Assembly (NCBI GenBank): GCA_051005015.1
Contig: JBPCJT010000167.1
Span: 1 to 31,279, forward strand
Length of the DNA: 31,279 nt
Reading direction: 5' to 3'
Source: JACMME01 sp051005015
GTDB taxonomy: Bacteria; Gemmatimonadota; Gemmatimonadetes; Gemmatimonadales; Gemmatimonadaceae
The notes beneath the pieces were generated by a model. The model made no database searches and was not told the DNA's origin. It saw only the letters and a program-made list of their open reading frames with translations. Of this stretch, positions 16,889-25,107 are shown piece by piece. The stretch's first letter is position 1. Every line of letters begins with the position of its first letter. The position numbers were made by a program, and so were the translations under genes.

Positions 16889-17697
16889 AGAAAGCACGCA
16901 CCGCGGCAATGACCCTGGCGCTTCTCGCCGCCACGGCGGCGGCCCTCGCCGCACACGATCTCTTTCTCAAGCTCGACGCGTATTGGATCGCGCCGAACAC
17001 AGCTGTCCGCGTCCCCCTCCTGAACGGGACTTTCCGAAAAAGCGAGAACTCCGTGACGCGCGACCGGGTGCGCGACGTGAGCATCGTGGCCAACTCCGGC
17101 ATCGAGCACCTCAACGACTTCGATTGGAGCGACACGAGCGACACGACTTATCTCAAGATCAAGACGGGAGCGCCAGGGACGTATGTGCTCGGCGTATCTA
17201 CCAATCCGAGGGATCTGAAACTGCCGGGTAAGGATTTCAACGGCTACCTCCGCGAGGAAGGTCTGGGCGACGTCGTCGAGATGCGCCGGAAAAAGGGACA
17301 CCTCAACAAGGAATCGCGCGAGCGCTACGCCAAGCACGTCAAGGCCATTTTTCAGGTGGGCGCCGAAAAGTCCGACACTTACAAAACGCCCCTGGGCTAC
17401 CCTGCCGAGATCGTGCCGATGGGAAATCCATACGATCTGCGAGTGGGAAGCGTGCTGGAAGTGCAATGCCTTGTCGATGGATCGCCCGCCGCTAATGTGA
17501 TGGTGCTCGCCGGCGGCCAGGCTGGCACGAAGCGACTTCCTCCACGCTCCGTCCGCGCAGATGCGAACGGCATTGCGAGGATCAGGATCACTTCGCGGGG
17601 GCGGTGGTACGTCAAGTTCATAAGCATGCGCGAGTTGAACGAGGCTGAGATTGACTACGAGTCCAATTGGGCGACTCTGACGTTTGGGATCAGGTAG
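16885..17697 (+). CDS. DUF4198 (NikM-like) periplasmic protein
   Basis: 270 residues with a signal peptide (KKARTAAMTLALLAATAAALAAHDLFLK); after cleavage the mature chain begins near the conserved HDLFLK motif typical of DUF4198 proteins, where the N-terminal His often binds metal. Two beta-sandwich-like parts follow, ending with GWxxF-like RWYVKFISMRELNEAEIDYESNWATLTFGIR, the family C-terminal signature. Members are often linked to nickel/cobalt transport, but here the neighbour is a P450 overlapping by four bases, so the role is open. No transporter gene is nearby. Confidence 0.85.
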   Translation: MKKARTAAMTLALLAATAAALAAHDLFLKLDAYWIAPNTAVRVPLLNGTFRKSENSVTRDRVRDVSIVANSGIEHLNDFDWSDTSDTTYLKIKTGAPGTYVLGVSTNPRDLKLPGKDFNGYLREEGLGDVVEMRRKKGHLNKESRERYAKHVKAIFQVGAEKSDTYKTPLGYPAEIVPMGNPYDLRVGSVLEVQCLVDGSPAANVMVLAGGQAGTKRLPPRSVRADANGIARIRITSRGRWYVKFISMRELNEAEIDYESNWATLTFGIR

Positions 17698-17715
17698 CCA
17701 CGAAGGATCTCTCTG

Positions 17716-17757
17716 TCACTGTTCACGTATCACTGCTCACTGTTCGGTGTTCACTGA
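17716..17757. repeat. six in-register heptads, consensus TCACTGN (GTGAACA family)
   Basis: Units start at 17716, 17723, 17730, 17737, 17744 and 17751, every 7 bases: TCACTGT, TCACGTA, TCACTGC and so on; only the fifth (TCGGTGT) loses the TCAC core. Lies in the 93-bp spacer between the DUF4198 gene and the second EamA gene. The minus-strand reading matches GTGAACA, the same word as in 4957-5047. Confidence 0.82.
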
Positions 17758-17790
17758 GCGGCCGAAACCGTATTCGGTCTTCAGTCCCCC

Positions 17791-18711
17791 GTGACCAGTA
17801 GCTCCTCCACGAAAGCGGCCTTCCCTACGGCTGTAACTCGCGCGACGATCGAGATCCTCCTCGCGGCGCTGGGCTTCGGTGCCATCTCCATTCTGACCGT
17901 CGTCGCGACACGACCAGGCGGCGCCACGCTGCTTTCCGTGCTCGCGTGGCGCTACATCCTGGCGACGATCGCGCTGATCGTATTGACTGGCCGTGTCACG
18001 CAATTACGAATGCCACCACGTCGGGCGCTGGCCATTTTACTCCTCGGCGGCGGCGGCCAAACGGTGATCGCGCTGCTCGCATTATCGGCCCTGCGTTTCA
18101 TCCCGGCTGCAACACTCGGTTTCCTTTTCTACACCTTTCCGGCCTGGGTCGCGTTGTTCGGAATAGTCCGGCGCACTGAGCGTTTAGACGTGCGTCGTGC
18201 AATGGCACTGCTGCTGGCGCTGGCTGGAATCGCGGTCATGGTCGGGGTACCTTCGGCCGGAAGTCTCACGGGCGTTGTGATGGCGCTGGCGTCGGCCATT
18301 GCCTACGCCCTGTACATTCCTCTCCTGGAGAGGCTCCAGAAAGGCGTCACCCCGGCTGCGGCTTCCACGTACGTTTGCGTGGGCGCCTCCGTCATCCTTG
18401 TTTCGATAGGGCTTGTATCGGGTGCGTTTACCACCGACATGAGCCCTACGGCGTGGGGAGCTATCCTCGTGCTCGCTCTTGCCTCGACCAGCGCCGCTTT
18501 CGTGCTCTTTCTCAGGGGATTGGCGGTTCTCGGCCCGCTGCACACCGCGATCATCTCGACTGTGGAGCCGTTCTTCACGGCTATTCTCGCGGCGGTGGTT
18601 TTAACGCAGCCACTCACAACATCCACGGTCGTGGGTGGCGCGATGGTCGCGACGGCGGTAATTCTGCTCGCCCTAACCAGGAGCCCGGCCCTAACTACCG
18701 CCGATCAATAG
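17791..18711 (+). CDS. EamA family (DMT superfamily) transporter
   Basis: 306 residues from GTG 17791. Two tandem EamA halves give about ten membrane helices: first half AIEILLAALGFGAISILT..RYILATIALIVL..FIPAATLGFLFYTFPAWVALF, second half GVVMALASAIAYALYIPLLERL..STVEPFFTAILAAVVLTQPLT. The EPFFTA segment in the second half is typical of the family. Probably exports a small metabolite; substrate unknown. Only distantly similar in sequence to the transporter at 5600-6559, so not a recent duplicate. Separated from the upstream P450 pair by a heptad repeat; ends convergent with the amidohydrolase gene. Confidence 0.88.
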   Translation: MTSSSSTKAAFPTAVTRATIEILLAALGFGAISILTVVATRPGGATLLSVLAWRYILATIALIVLTGRVTQLRMPPRRALAILLLGGGGQTVIALLALSALRFIPAATLGFLFYTFPAWVALFGIVRRTERLDVRRAMALLLALAGIAVMVGVPSAGSLTGVVMALASAIAYALYIPLLERLQKGVTPAAASTYVCVGASVILVSIGLVSGAFTTDMSPTAWGAILVLALASTSAAFVLFLRGLAVLGPLHTAIISTVEPFFTAILAAVVLTQPLTTSTVVGGAMVATAVILLALTRSPALTTADQ

Positions 18712-18734
18712 GCGGTCGGCCAACGAGTGAACGT

Positions 18735-18749
18735 GCGGGTTATCCCCGC
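18735..18749. terminator. short GC hairpin between convergent genes
   Basis: GCGGG (18735-18739) and CCCGC (18745-18749) form a five-pair stem with a five-base loop in the 43-bp gap between EamA and amidohydrolase stops. GTGA at 18727 and TCAC at 18755 flank it 28 bases apart. A weak terminator candidate without a T-tract, or a worn member of the heptad family. Confidence 0.35.
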
Positions 18750-18754
18750 TCCAA

Positions 18755-20473
18755 TCACCGCCTCCCCCAACCGGCACCCCTGACCGCCCGACCCGGCTTC
18801 GCTCCCGTGTGCTTCGAGTCGCTTACCACGGCGACGCCGTTCACCAGAACGTGTATCATGCCGGTGGAAAGCTGGTGCGGCTTTTCGTACGTCGCCCTGT
18901 CAGAAATCCTTGCGGGATCAAATACGACAATGTCTGCATACATGCCGGGCTTGAGGACGCCACGGTCATGGATGGACAGCCGGGTGGCAACAGCGGAGGA
19001 CATCTTTCTGATCGCCTCCTCGAGCGGCATCACTTTCTCTTCGCGTACGTACTTGCCAAGTATGCGAGGGAAGTTCCCGTACGCGCGCGGGTGAGTGAGC
19101 TCCTTTGCGCTATCGGGATCCATGCCGCCCGCATCGGTGCCGAACTTCATCCACGGCTGACGCATCTGCAACGCGACGTTCTCTTCCGACATCATGAAGA
19201 TGAGCATCCCAAGCCGCCCCTGCTCTTCCATAGTCAACTCGATGAGCGCGTCTACCCATTCCTTGCTCCGGGCCGTGGCGATTTCGGCGAGCCGCTTTCC
19301 TTCGAGGTCCTTGTTCGCCTCCAGGGTGAAGCCAACCACCATCACGCCTGCTGGCGTCGCGAGCTGGCAGAGATTCTCCCACGCCGCATTGTCAGTGAGC
19401 ACCTCCGCCCTGATCTTCGCGAGCGTCGAGGGATCCTTGAGATTCTCGAGCAGCTTTCCGTCAGCTGACGCCCACGGCGGGAAGCAGGCGGCGAGTCCCG
19501 TTCCGCCTGCTACATAGGCGTACATGTTTGCGCTCACATCCTGGCCGGCTGCTCGAGCGGAGTCGATCCTGGCAATCGCGGCTGCCGCCTTTCCCCAGTT
19601 ACGCTTCCCAGCCGCCTTGAGGTGATAAATCTCGACCGGTACGCCAGCACGCCGTCCAATCGCGATCGCTTCGTCGATCGCTTCGAGATACTGATCAGCC
19701 TCCGAGCGCATGTGCGTGATGTAGATGCCTCCGTAAGGCGCCATGGCCTTCGATACTTCCACGATCTCGTCGGTGGACGCGAAGTTTCCCGGCGGATAGA
19801 TGAGCGCGCTTGCCAGTCCAAATGCGCCCGCGCGCATCGCGTCCCGCAGCACCGCTCGCATGGTGTCCAGCTCGGCGGGTGATGCAGCCCCCTGTGACAT
19901 GCCTTTAGCATACATTCGCACCGTGGTGTGCCCTACGAAGGACCCCACGTTCGCGGACACGCCGTGCCGCTCCATTGCCCGCAGCCATGCTTCGAAGCCG
20001 TTCGGTCCGCGGAAGCTCGCGTCAAGGCGCGCCGCTTCAGGATCGGCACTGCCCGCCGCCGCCGCCGTGCGCTCGTTGGCGGGGGCGTTGCTCCATCCTT
20101 CCCCCATGATCTCGGTAGTGATTCCCTGCGTCACCTTGCTGACAACTCGTCCGTCGCCGCTCAGAAACGAATCGCGCGAGTGGCTCTGGATGTCGATGAA
20201 GCCGGGCGCGACGACCATGCCGCGAGCATCTATGCGTCGTGTCGCTTGTGCAGTTGCCAGAAGACCGCCGGGAGTGATGCGCGCTACACGATCACCTCGG
20301 ACGGCTACGTCACCGTGAAACCACGCGCTGCCGGTTCCGTCGACCACCATGCCATTTGATATGACGAGGTCGTATGCCCCGTTGTCCGGGCGGGGGTCGC
20401 CGGTTGGCGCCAGGGCGCGGCTGCACGCGGCCAAGCCGAAAACCAGAACGGCGCAAGAAGGAAGGAATGTCAT
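18755..20473 (-). CDS. D-aminoacylase-like amidohydrolase lipoprotein
   Basis: 572 residues. Lipobox LAAC (14-17) makes it a periplasmic or outer-membrane lipoprotein. Small beta-sandwich YDLVISNGMVVDGTG..RIDARGMVVAPGFID, then an amidohydrolase barrel with YITHMRSE, VEIYHLKAAG and KFGTDAGG, and C-terminal GVLKPGMYADIVVFDP. Family members hydrolyse N-acyl-D-amino acids. Two usual metal positions differ: the DxHxH segment reads IDIQSHSRD (first His replaced by Gln), and the GNCGFS cysteine segment reads GEGWSNAP, with no Cys. The other His and Asp ligands are present, so it is probably active but in a divergent subclass, perhaps on D-amino-acid-containing peptides or wall fragments. No clear ribosome binding site. 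Confidence 0.85.
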   Translation of the reverse strand: MTFLPSCAVLVFGLAACSRALAPTGDPRPDNGAYDLVISNGMVVDGTGSAWFHGDVAVRGDRVARITPGGLLATAQATRRIDARGMVVAPGFIDIQSHSRDSFLSGDGRVVSKVTQGITTEIMGEGWSNAPANERTAAAAGSADPEAARLDASFRGPNGFEAWLRAMERHGVSANVGSFVGHTTVRMYAKGMSQGAASPAELDTMRAVLRDAMRAGAFGLASALIYPPGNFASTDEIVEVSKAMAPYGGIYITHMRSEADQYLEAIDEAIAIGRRAGVPVEIYHLKAAGKRNWGKAAAAIARIDSARAAGQDVSANMYAYVAGGTGLAACFPPWASADGKLLENLKDPSTLAKIRAEVLTDNAAWENLCQLATPAGVMVVGFTLEANKDLEGKRLAEIATARSKEWVDALIELTMEEQGRLGMLIFMMSEENVALQMRQPWMKFGTDAGGMDPDSAKELTHPRAYGNFPRILGKYVREEKVMPLEEAIRKMSSAVATRLSIHDRGVLKPGMYADIVVFDPARISDRATYEKPHQLSTGMIHVLVNGVAVVSDSKHTGAKPGRAVRGAGWGRR

Positions 20474-20721
20474 GAACTATGGTGTGAAGGAGTTACCAGC
20501 GATTTGATCTCGCCTGGAAGGGGAATTGACAGAGATACTGGCGCGCCAAATCCTGGCCGTCAACCGAGAGTCCGTTGTCGCCATTGCTGCTCAGAGCGAT
20601 GTGCCGTCTGCAGTGGAACTTTCTGCATCTCCGCCACCGTGGCCTTTCGCCTTCCGCGGCCCCCCTGCCCAATCTTGAATGTGGTCAGAAAGTGTCCAAC
20701 GGCGAGGACAACAAATGACGG

Positions 20722-20737
20722 TGTGATGGGCGTCACA
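20722..20737. promoter_or_regulatory. perfect CRP-type site TGTGA-N6-TCACA
   Basis: TGTGA (20722-20726), TGGGCG, TCACA (20733-20737) matches the core consensus of CRP-family regulators exactly; the dyad extends outward imperfectly (TGAC at 20716, GTCA at 20741). It lies 116 bp before the ATG at 20846. A weak -10 TATGTT (20763-20768) would place the site near -45, the class II activator position. In the 372-bp spacer 20474-20845 it is the only strong signal; an isolated TTGACA (20526-20531) has no matching -10. Confidence 0.6.
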
Positions 20738-20845
20738 ACTGTCATAAGCCTTAGTGCGACAATATGTTACTGAACGGAGTTCCGGACTGGCAAGGTGGCA
20801 CTGCCCGTGCAATGTCTATCCTGTGCCTCTACCAAGGAATCTTCG

Positions 20846-21535
20846 ATGCAACGTTCAATAATTCTTAGCTTCGCCGCCATAGCGACCTTCGCCACCGCAG
20901 GCGAAGCGCAGCGCCGCGACCGCGGTGATGACGTTCCTCCGGGCCATCGTCCGCCTCCAGGCATGTGCCGGATTTGGCTCGACGGGATAGCGCCCGGCCT
21001 CCAGCCCAAACCTACGGATTGTGCTACCGCCGAGCGTGAGGCGGGCGAGAACGCCCACATCATCTACGGCGATCGTACACCGTTGCCCGGCAAGGGCAAG
21101 GGGAAATGGAAGGGGAAGAAGGACAAGGACCGCGACCGCTGGTGTGATAATGACGAACGCCGGAACGACCGTGCCTGCCGCGACCGCGACGACGACACCG
21201 ACGATGACCGCAGCCGTGATCGTGATCGTGACCGTGACCGTGACCGGAATGCCGATTGGGATCGCAGCCGCTACCCGGATAGACTTCCCGAAATGGGAAC
21301 CGCAATCCTGTACCGAAATGGCCAGCGTCCCGCGCAGGTGCGCCGTTGGCTGGGAGAGCGTGAGCTGACTGTGCAGGTGATCGATCTGGACAACAACGGC
21401 CAGCCCGAGCGAGCAACGTGGCGCAACCGTAGTGGCGAACTGGTTCAGATATGGACGGACAGGAATCGCGATGGGCGAGCTGACCGCGTGGAGATTTACG
21501 ATGATGGGAAGCGGGTGCGGGTGTTCGAGAAGTAG
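20846..21535 (+). CDS. secreted Asp/Arg-rich protein with EF-hand-like loops
   Basis: 229 residues; ATG 20846 follows AAGGA by eight bases, and a signal peptide starts at that residue (an upstream in-frame start at 20795 would bury it). Mature protein: a PPGHRPPPGMCRIWLDG..PTDC region (30-60) with two Cys; a basic GKGKGKWKGKK run (82-92); a very polar DRDRDR stretch (112-140) encoded by hexamer repeats; and a folded C-terminus. The latter has an EF-hand-like loop DLDNNGQPERAT (180-191) and a full consensus loop DRNRDGRADRVE (205-216: Asp, Asn, Asp, Gly, Asp, Glu in the binding places). Probably a calcium-binding envelope or extracellular protein. Monocistronic: CRP-type site before, strong terminator after. 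Confidence 0.85.
   Translation: MQRSIILSFAAIATFATAGEAQRRDRGDDVPPGHRPPPGMCRIWLDGIAPGLQPKPTDCATAEREAGENAHIIYGDRTPLPGKGKGKWKGKKDKDRDRWCDNDERRNDRACRDRDDDTDDDRSRDRDRDRDRDRNADWDRSRYPDRLPEMGTAILYRNGQRPAQVRRWLGERELTVQVIDLDNNGQPERATWRNRSGELVQIWTDRNRDGRADRVEIYDDGKRVRVFEK
21215..21244 (+). repeat. in-frame CGTGAY hexamer repeats
   Basis: Five tandem hexamers (CGTGAT twice, CGTGAC three times) encode alternating Arg-Asp. The period of 6 keeps the reading frame, so copy number can vary without frameshift. Confidence 0.8.
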
Positions 21536-21553
21536 CCTGGATCTGTATTGTGT

Positions 21554-21592
21554 AAGGGGGCATCGCGAGTATTCGCGATGCCCCCTTTGTTT
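21554..21592 (+). terminator. strong intrinsic terminator
   Basis: A perfect 15-pair stem: arms 21554-21568 and 21573-21587 around the loop GTAT, followed by TGTTT. It starts 18 bases after the stop of the Asp/Arg-rich protein gene and separates it from the Asp-box protein gene. Confidence 0.92.
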
Positions 21593-21665
21593 CATTGGCT
21601 TCCAACGCTTATCTCTCACGCTACGTATGACGGTTGCCCCCTATCAACCGCAGCCAGCCAGCCCC

Positions 21666-24600
21666 ATGCCCCATATCCGCCCTCTCGCCTGTGCCATCGC
21701 TGTCACAGCCCTGTTCACCGCACTCTCGTCCGCGCAATCGTCGGCCAATCTCGACTCGGCCACGCTCGCAGCCCTGAGGTGGCGACCCATTGGACCGGCC
21801 AACATGGCCGGCCGGGTCTCCGATGTCGAAGGTATACCCAGCCCCTCCAGGACTTTCTACTTCGCAGCGGCGGCGGGCGGCATCTGGAAGACCACCAACG
21901 CCGGAACCACCTTCCGCCCCGTTTTTCAGAACGAGCGCTGCATCTCGATGGGCGACCTCGCCATTGCGCCAAGCGATACGAATGTCCTGTATGCGGGCAC
22001 CGGCGAGGAGGACTCGCGCAATTCGATCTCACCCGGATGCGGCATCTTCAAGTCCACTGACGGCGGCAGGACGTGGAAGCTCATGGGGCTCGAGAAATCC
22101 GGCGCTGTTGGGCGCATCGTCGTCCACCCGCGCGACCCCAGCACCGCGTATGTCGCCGCACTCGGACAGATCTGGAGTTCCAATCGTGAACGGGGCCTCT
22201 ACAAGACGACCGACGGCGGCACGACCTGGACGCTTGCGAAGTTCATCAGCGACAGGGCTGGCTTCGTAGACGTCGCGCTGGACCCCTCGAACCCTGACAT
22301 CCTGTACGCATCCAGCTGGGACCGCGTGCGCGGGCCGTACTTCCTCAGGAGTGGCGGACCCGGAAGTGCGCTCTGGAAGTCGGCCGATGCCGGAAAGACG
22401 TGGACCAAAATCGAGGGCGGCGGTTTTCCCGAAACCATGAAGGGACGCATCGGCATAGCCGTGTCGCCGAGCAATTCAAGCATCGTTTACGCCCTGGTCG
22501 AAGCCGATTCCATAAGAGGGCAGAAGCCGCAGAAACTCAGGAGTGGATTGTACCGGTCTGCCGATGCCGGCAAGACATGGACGAAGATGGCCGATCAGGA
22601 TGTTCGTCCATTCTACTACTCGCAGGTGCGCGTCCACCCACACAACCCGGAGAAGGTATGGTGGTCGTCCACGCCGGTGAACTTCTCCGAGGATGGGGGC
22701 AAAACCGTTCGCCAGGCGACGGTGGGAATCCATGTGGATCATCACGCGATGTGGATCGATCCGAATGACCCGGAGCATCACATTGTCGGCAACGACGGAG
22801 GTGTCGCGCAATCCTGGGATGGCGGCGGCAATTACGACTTCATGAACTCCGTACCACTGGGGCAGTTCTATGAAGCCAGCTACGACTTCGCGGTTCCATA
22901 CCGAGTGTGCGGGGGATTGCAGGACAACGGGAGCTGGTGCGGCCCCAGCAGGCGCAAGCGGGGCGACATCACCAATGCCATGTGGTTCAACTTCAACGGC
23001 GGGGACGGCTTCTTCACGGCGCAGGACCCTGCGGAGCCGAACATCCTCTACGGAGAAAGCCAGGGAGGGAACATCGCGCGCTTCAACTTCGCCACCGGAG
23101 AGCGCCAGTTGCTCGTGAAACCGGGGTGGCGTCCGCGATACATGCAGGTTGAGGACTCCATTCTGGTCACTCGCGGCGACACCTCGCGCCCGCTTCCATC
23201 CACTGTCGCGCGAGACGTCGAGGCGCTCCGCCGCCTGCAACGCGCCGATTCCGCCAGCCTGGATCTCCGCTGGAACTGGAACACTCCGTTCTTTCTCTCC
23301 GTACACAACCCGCACGTCCTGTATGCAGGAGCCAACCGCGTGCTCAAGAGCAGCAGGCGAGGCGATGACTTGCATCTCATCTCCCCCGACCTGTCCAGAA
23401 AGCTCTGGTCAAAGATCGACACCAGCATGCGGAAGACCGGCGGCATCACTTTGGACGCGACCGGCGCTGAGACCTACGGAACGATCGTCGCGCTGGCCGA
23501 GTCGCCAATGCGTCCAGGCTTGCTTTACGCCGGAACTGACGACGGCAACGTCTGGATTACGCTAAACGACGGTGGGTCGTGGGAGGAGATCACGCGACGA
23601 TTCCCCAGCCTCCCGCCGAATACTTACGTGCGGCGAATCGAGCCCTCACGCTTTGATACGGGCACTGTCTACATCGCCTTTGACAACCACCGTGTGAACG
23701 ATTTTGCCCCGTACGTATACGCCAGCACCGATTTCGGAAAGACGTTCCGCTCCATCGTTAGCGACCTTCCCAGAGGCGGACCGGACTTCGTGCACGTCAT
23801 CCGGGAAGATCCTCACAACCGCGATCTCCTCTTCGTGGGAACGGACGTCGGAGTCTATATGTCCCGCGACCGGGGCGCTCATTGGAGCAGGTTCATGTCG
23901 GGGCTGCCCACGGTGCCCGTGCACGATCTCCAGATCCACCCGCGCGAACACGAACTGATAGCGGCGACGCACGGCCGGAGCATTTGGATAGTGGACATTC
24001 TGCCGCTCGAGCAGATGACGGACAGCGTGGTGCGCAAGGTCGCGCACATGTTCGTACCGAAGGTTGCGTATCAGTACGGCGAGACGCCGGTTGGGGGCGA
24101 GTCGTCAGGCCACAAGCTGTTCACGGCCGACTCGCCGCCGTACGGCGCCGAGTTGTACTATCGTGTGACGCGCAACCCGCAGTTGCTCGCACAGACAACC
24201 GATGGCGATTCTGCGAAGATGAACGGAGCTCGCACCGACTCGACGAGCCCGGAGGCTGCTGCGACTCGGTCTGTGGCCGATACAACTGCAGGACGCGTTG
24301 CTCGTAATGCCGCGCGTGCGAACCGGCTGGCTGCGCGAATAGTCATCACCGACGTTCGCGGCGATACCATCAAGACGCTCGTGGGTCCCGGCGGACCTGG
24401 CCTGCACAAGGCCGTCTGGGATCTTCGCGGAAAGCCGGCACCACCACCGCTCCTGGGCCCCGCCGGCAAACGTGACAGCATCGTTGCCGCGCGGAAGCTG
24501 GAATCTGTGCTGGACTCGCTCGCGAGGACTGGCACGCCGCCCGCGGTGATACAGGCGGTGCGAAATGCTCTCAGCAGTGGCGACGCGGGCTCGCTTTTCC

Positions 24601-24899
24601 GGCGCGGCAGGCGGCGCGGCGCGCCTGGCGAATTCATCGAGCGTCCGGGCGAGTCTCCGCCATCTCATGAGGCAACAGCAGCACCGCCGGACCCTGATAC
24701 GGTCAGCGACGTGTTGAGGATTCTCCGGCGAAGCGGCGCGATTGGAAACGTCAACTTTTTTAGCAGTGACGGCCCACCGCCGGCCGCGCCCGGAGAATAC
24801 CTTGTCACCATCAGGGTGGCCGGCGAGACCATGCGACAGGTGTTACGGGTGGAGAAGGTGAGTGGAGACGAGGGGGAGGCGGTGGGCGTCCGCAAATAG
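21666..24899 (+). CDS. secreted Asp-box / Vps10 (sortilin-like) beta-propeller protein, 'glycosyl hydrolase' type
   Basis: 1077 residues from ATG 21666, chosen because the signal peptide (PHIRPLACAIAVTALFTALSSAQ) begins there; ATG 21627 is also possible, and the frame is open to 21432, across the terminator. The N-terminal 800 residues are BNR/Asp-box propeller blades: GIFKSTDGGRTWK, GLYKTTDGGTTWT, ALWKSADAGKTWT, GLYRSADAGKTWT, each preceded by strands such as SDTNVLYAGTGEEDSR. The opening WRPIGPANMAGRV is typical of the large secreted family common in Acidobacteriota and Gemmatimonadota. The C-terminal 250 residues hold Ala/Asp-rich linkers and a LxGPGxPGLHKAVWDLRG segment resembling the FlgD-like/beta-sandwich end of these proteins. 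Enzymatic activity is not proven for the family. Confidence 0.88.
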   Translation: MPHIRPLACAIAVTALFTALSSAQSSANLDSATLAALRWRPIGPANMAGRVSDVEGIPSPSRTFYFAAAAGGIWKTTNAGTTFRPVFQNERCISMGDLAIAPSDTNVLYAGTGEEDSRNSISPGCGIFKSTDGGRTWKLMGLEKSGAVGRIVVHPRDPSTAYVAALGQIWSSNRERGLYKTTDGGTTWTLAKFISDRAGFVDVALDPSNPDILYASSWDRVRGPYFLRSGGPGSALWKSADAGKTWTKIEGGGFPETMKGRIGIAVSPSNSSIVYALVEADSIRGQKPQKLRSGLYRSADAGKTWTKMADQDVRPFYYSQVRVHPHNPEKVWWSSTPVNFSEDGGKTVRQATVGIHVDHHAMWIDPNDPEHHIVGNDGGVAQSWDGGGNYDFMNSVPLGQFYEASYDFAVPYRVCGGLQDNGSWCGPSRRKRGDITNAMWFNFNGGDGFFTAQDPAEPNILYGESQGGNIARFNFATGERQLLVKPGWRPRYMQVEDSILVTRGDTSRPLPSTVARDVEALRRLQRADSASLDLRWNWNTPFFLSVHNPHVLYAGANRVLKSSRRGDDLHLISPDLSRKLWSKIDTSMRKTGGITLDATGAETYGTIVALAESPMRPGLLYAGTDDGNVWITLNDGGSWEEITRRFPSLPPNTYVRRIEPSRFDTGTVYIAFDNHRVNDFAPYVYASTDFGKTFRSIVSDLPRGGPDFVHVIREDPHNRDLLFVGTDVGVYMSRDRGAHWSRFMSGLPTVPVHDLQIHPREHELIAATHGRSIWIVDILPLEQMTDSVVRKVAHMFVPKVAYQYGETPVGGESSGHKLFTADSPPYGAELYYRVTRNPQLLAQTTDGDSAKMNGARTDSTSPEAAATRSVADTTAGRVARNAARANRLAARIVITDVRGDTIKTLVGPGGPGLHKAVWDLRGKPAPPPLLGPAGKRDSIVAARKLESVLDSLARTGTPPAVIQAVRNALSSGDAGSLFRRGRRRGAPGEFIERPGESPPSHEATAAPPDPDTVSDVLRILRRSGAIGNVNFFSSDGPPPAAPGEYLVTIRVAGETMRQVLRVEKVSGDEGEAVGVRK

Positions 24900-24991
24900 G
24901 ACTTGACTAGCCCAACAACATCGCCACGCGTGTAGCTTAACCAGATGCTCTAGCATACAAGATAACGCCGCCGGCATCCGGCGATCTACTC

Positions 24992-25020
24992 TGGCGATGG
25001 TGTAGAGGTCGTTATATAAT
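24992..25020 (+). promoter_or_regulatory. candidate sigma-70 promoter upstream of porin
   Basis: Perfect -10 TATAAT (25015-25020) in an AT-rich patch of an otherwise GC-rich spacer; -35 TGGCGA (24992-24997) at 17 bases matches only half the consensus. It would give an 80-base leader before ATG 25108. Nothing else is recognised in the 208-bp spacer 24900-25107. Confidence 0.45.
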
Positions 25021-25107
25021 GCGCAAATCGCGATCGAGGCGCCTGCTGTTTCGAACTGTAAGGCCAAACACATTGCGCGCCGCGCTGGAGGCATCTCTTC
25101 GTCACAG

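Noticed and set aside
15530..18711. Small biosynthetic gene cluster around the P450 and transporter
   Set aside because: No synthase, cyclase or tailoring partner is present, and the transporter is separated by a repeat-bearing spacer.
21215..21244. CRISPR or regulatory satellite reading of the CGTGAY hexamers
   Set aside because: Period 6 in frame with a coding Arg-Asp run and no spacers; it is a coding microsatellite distinct from the intergenic heptads.
21432..21665. Upstream extension of the Asp-box protein
   Set aside because: It would read through the strong terminator and the end of the preceding gene, and would bury the signal peptide.
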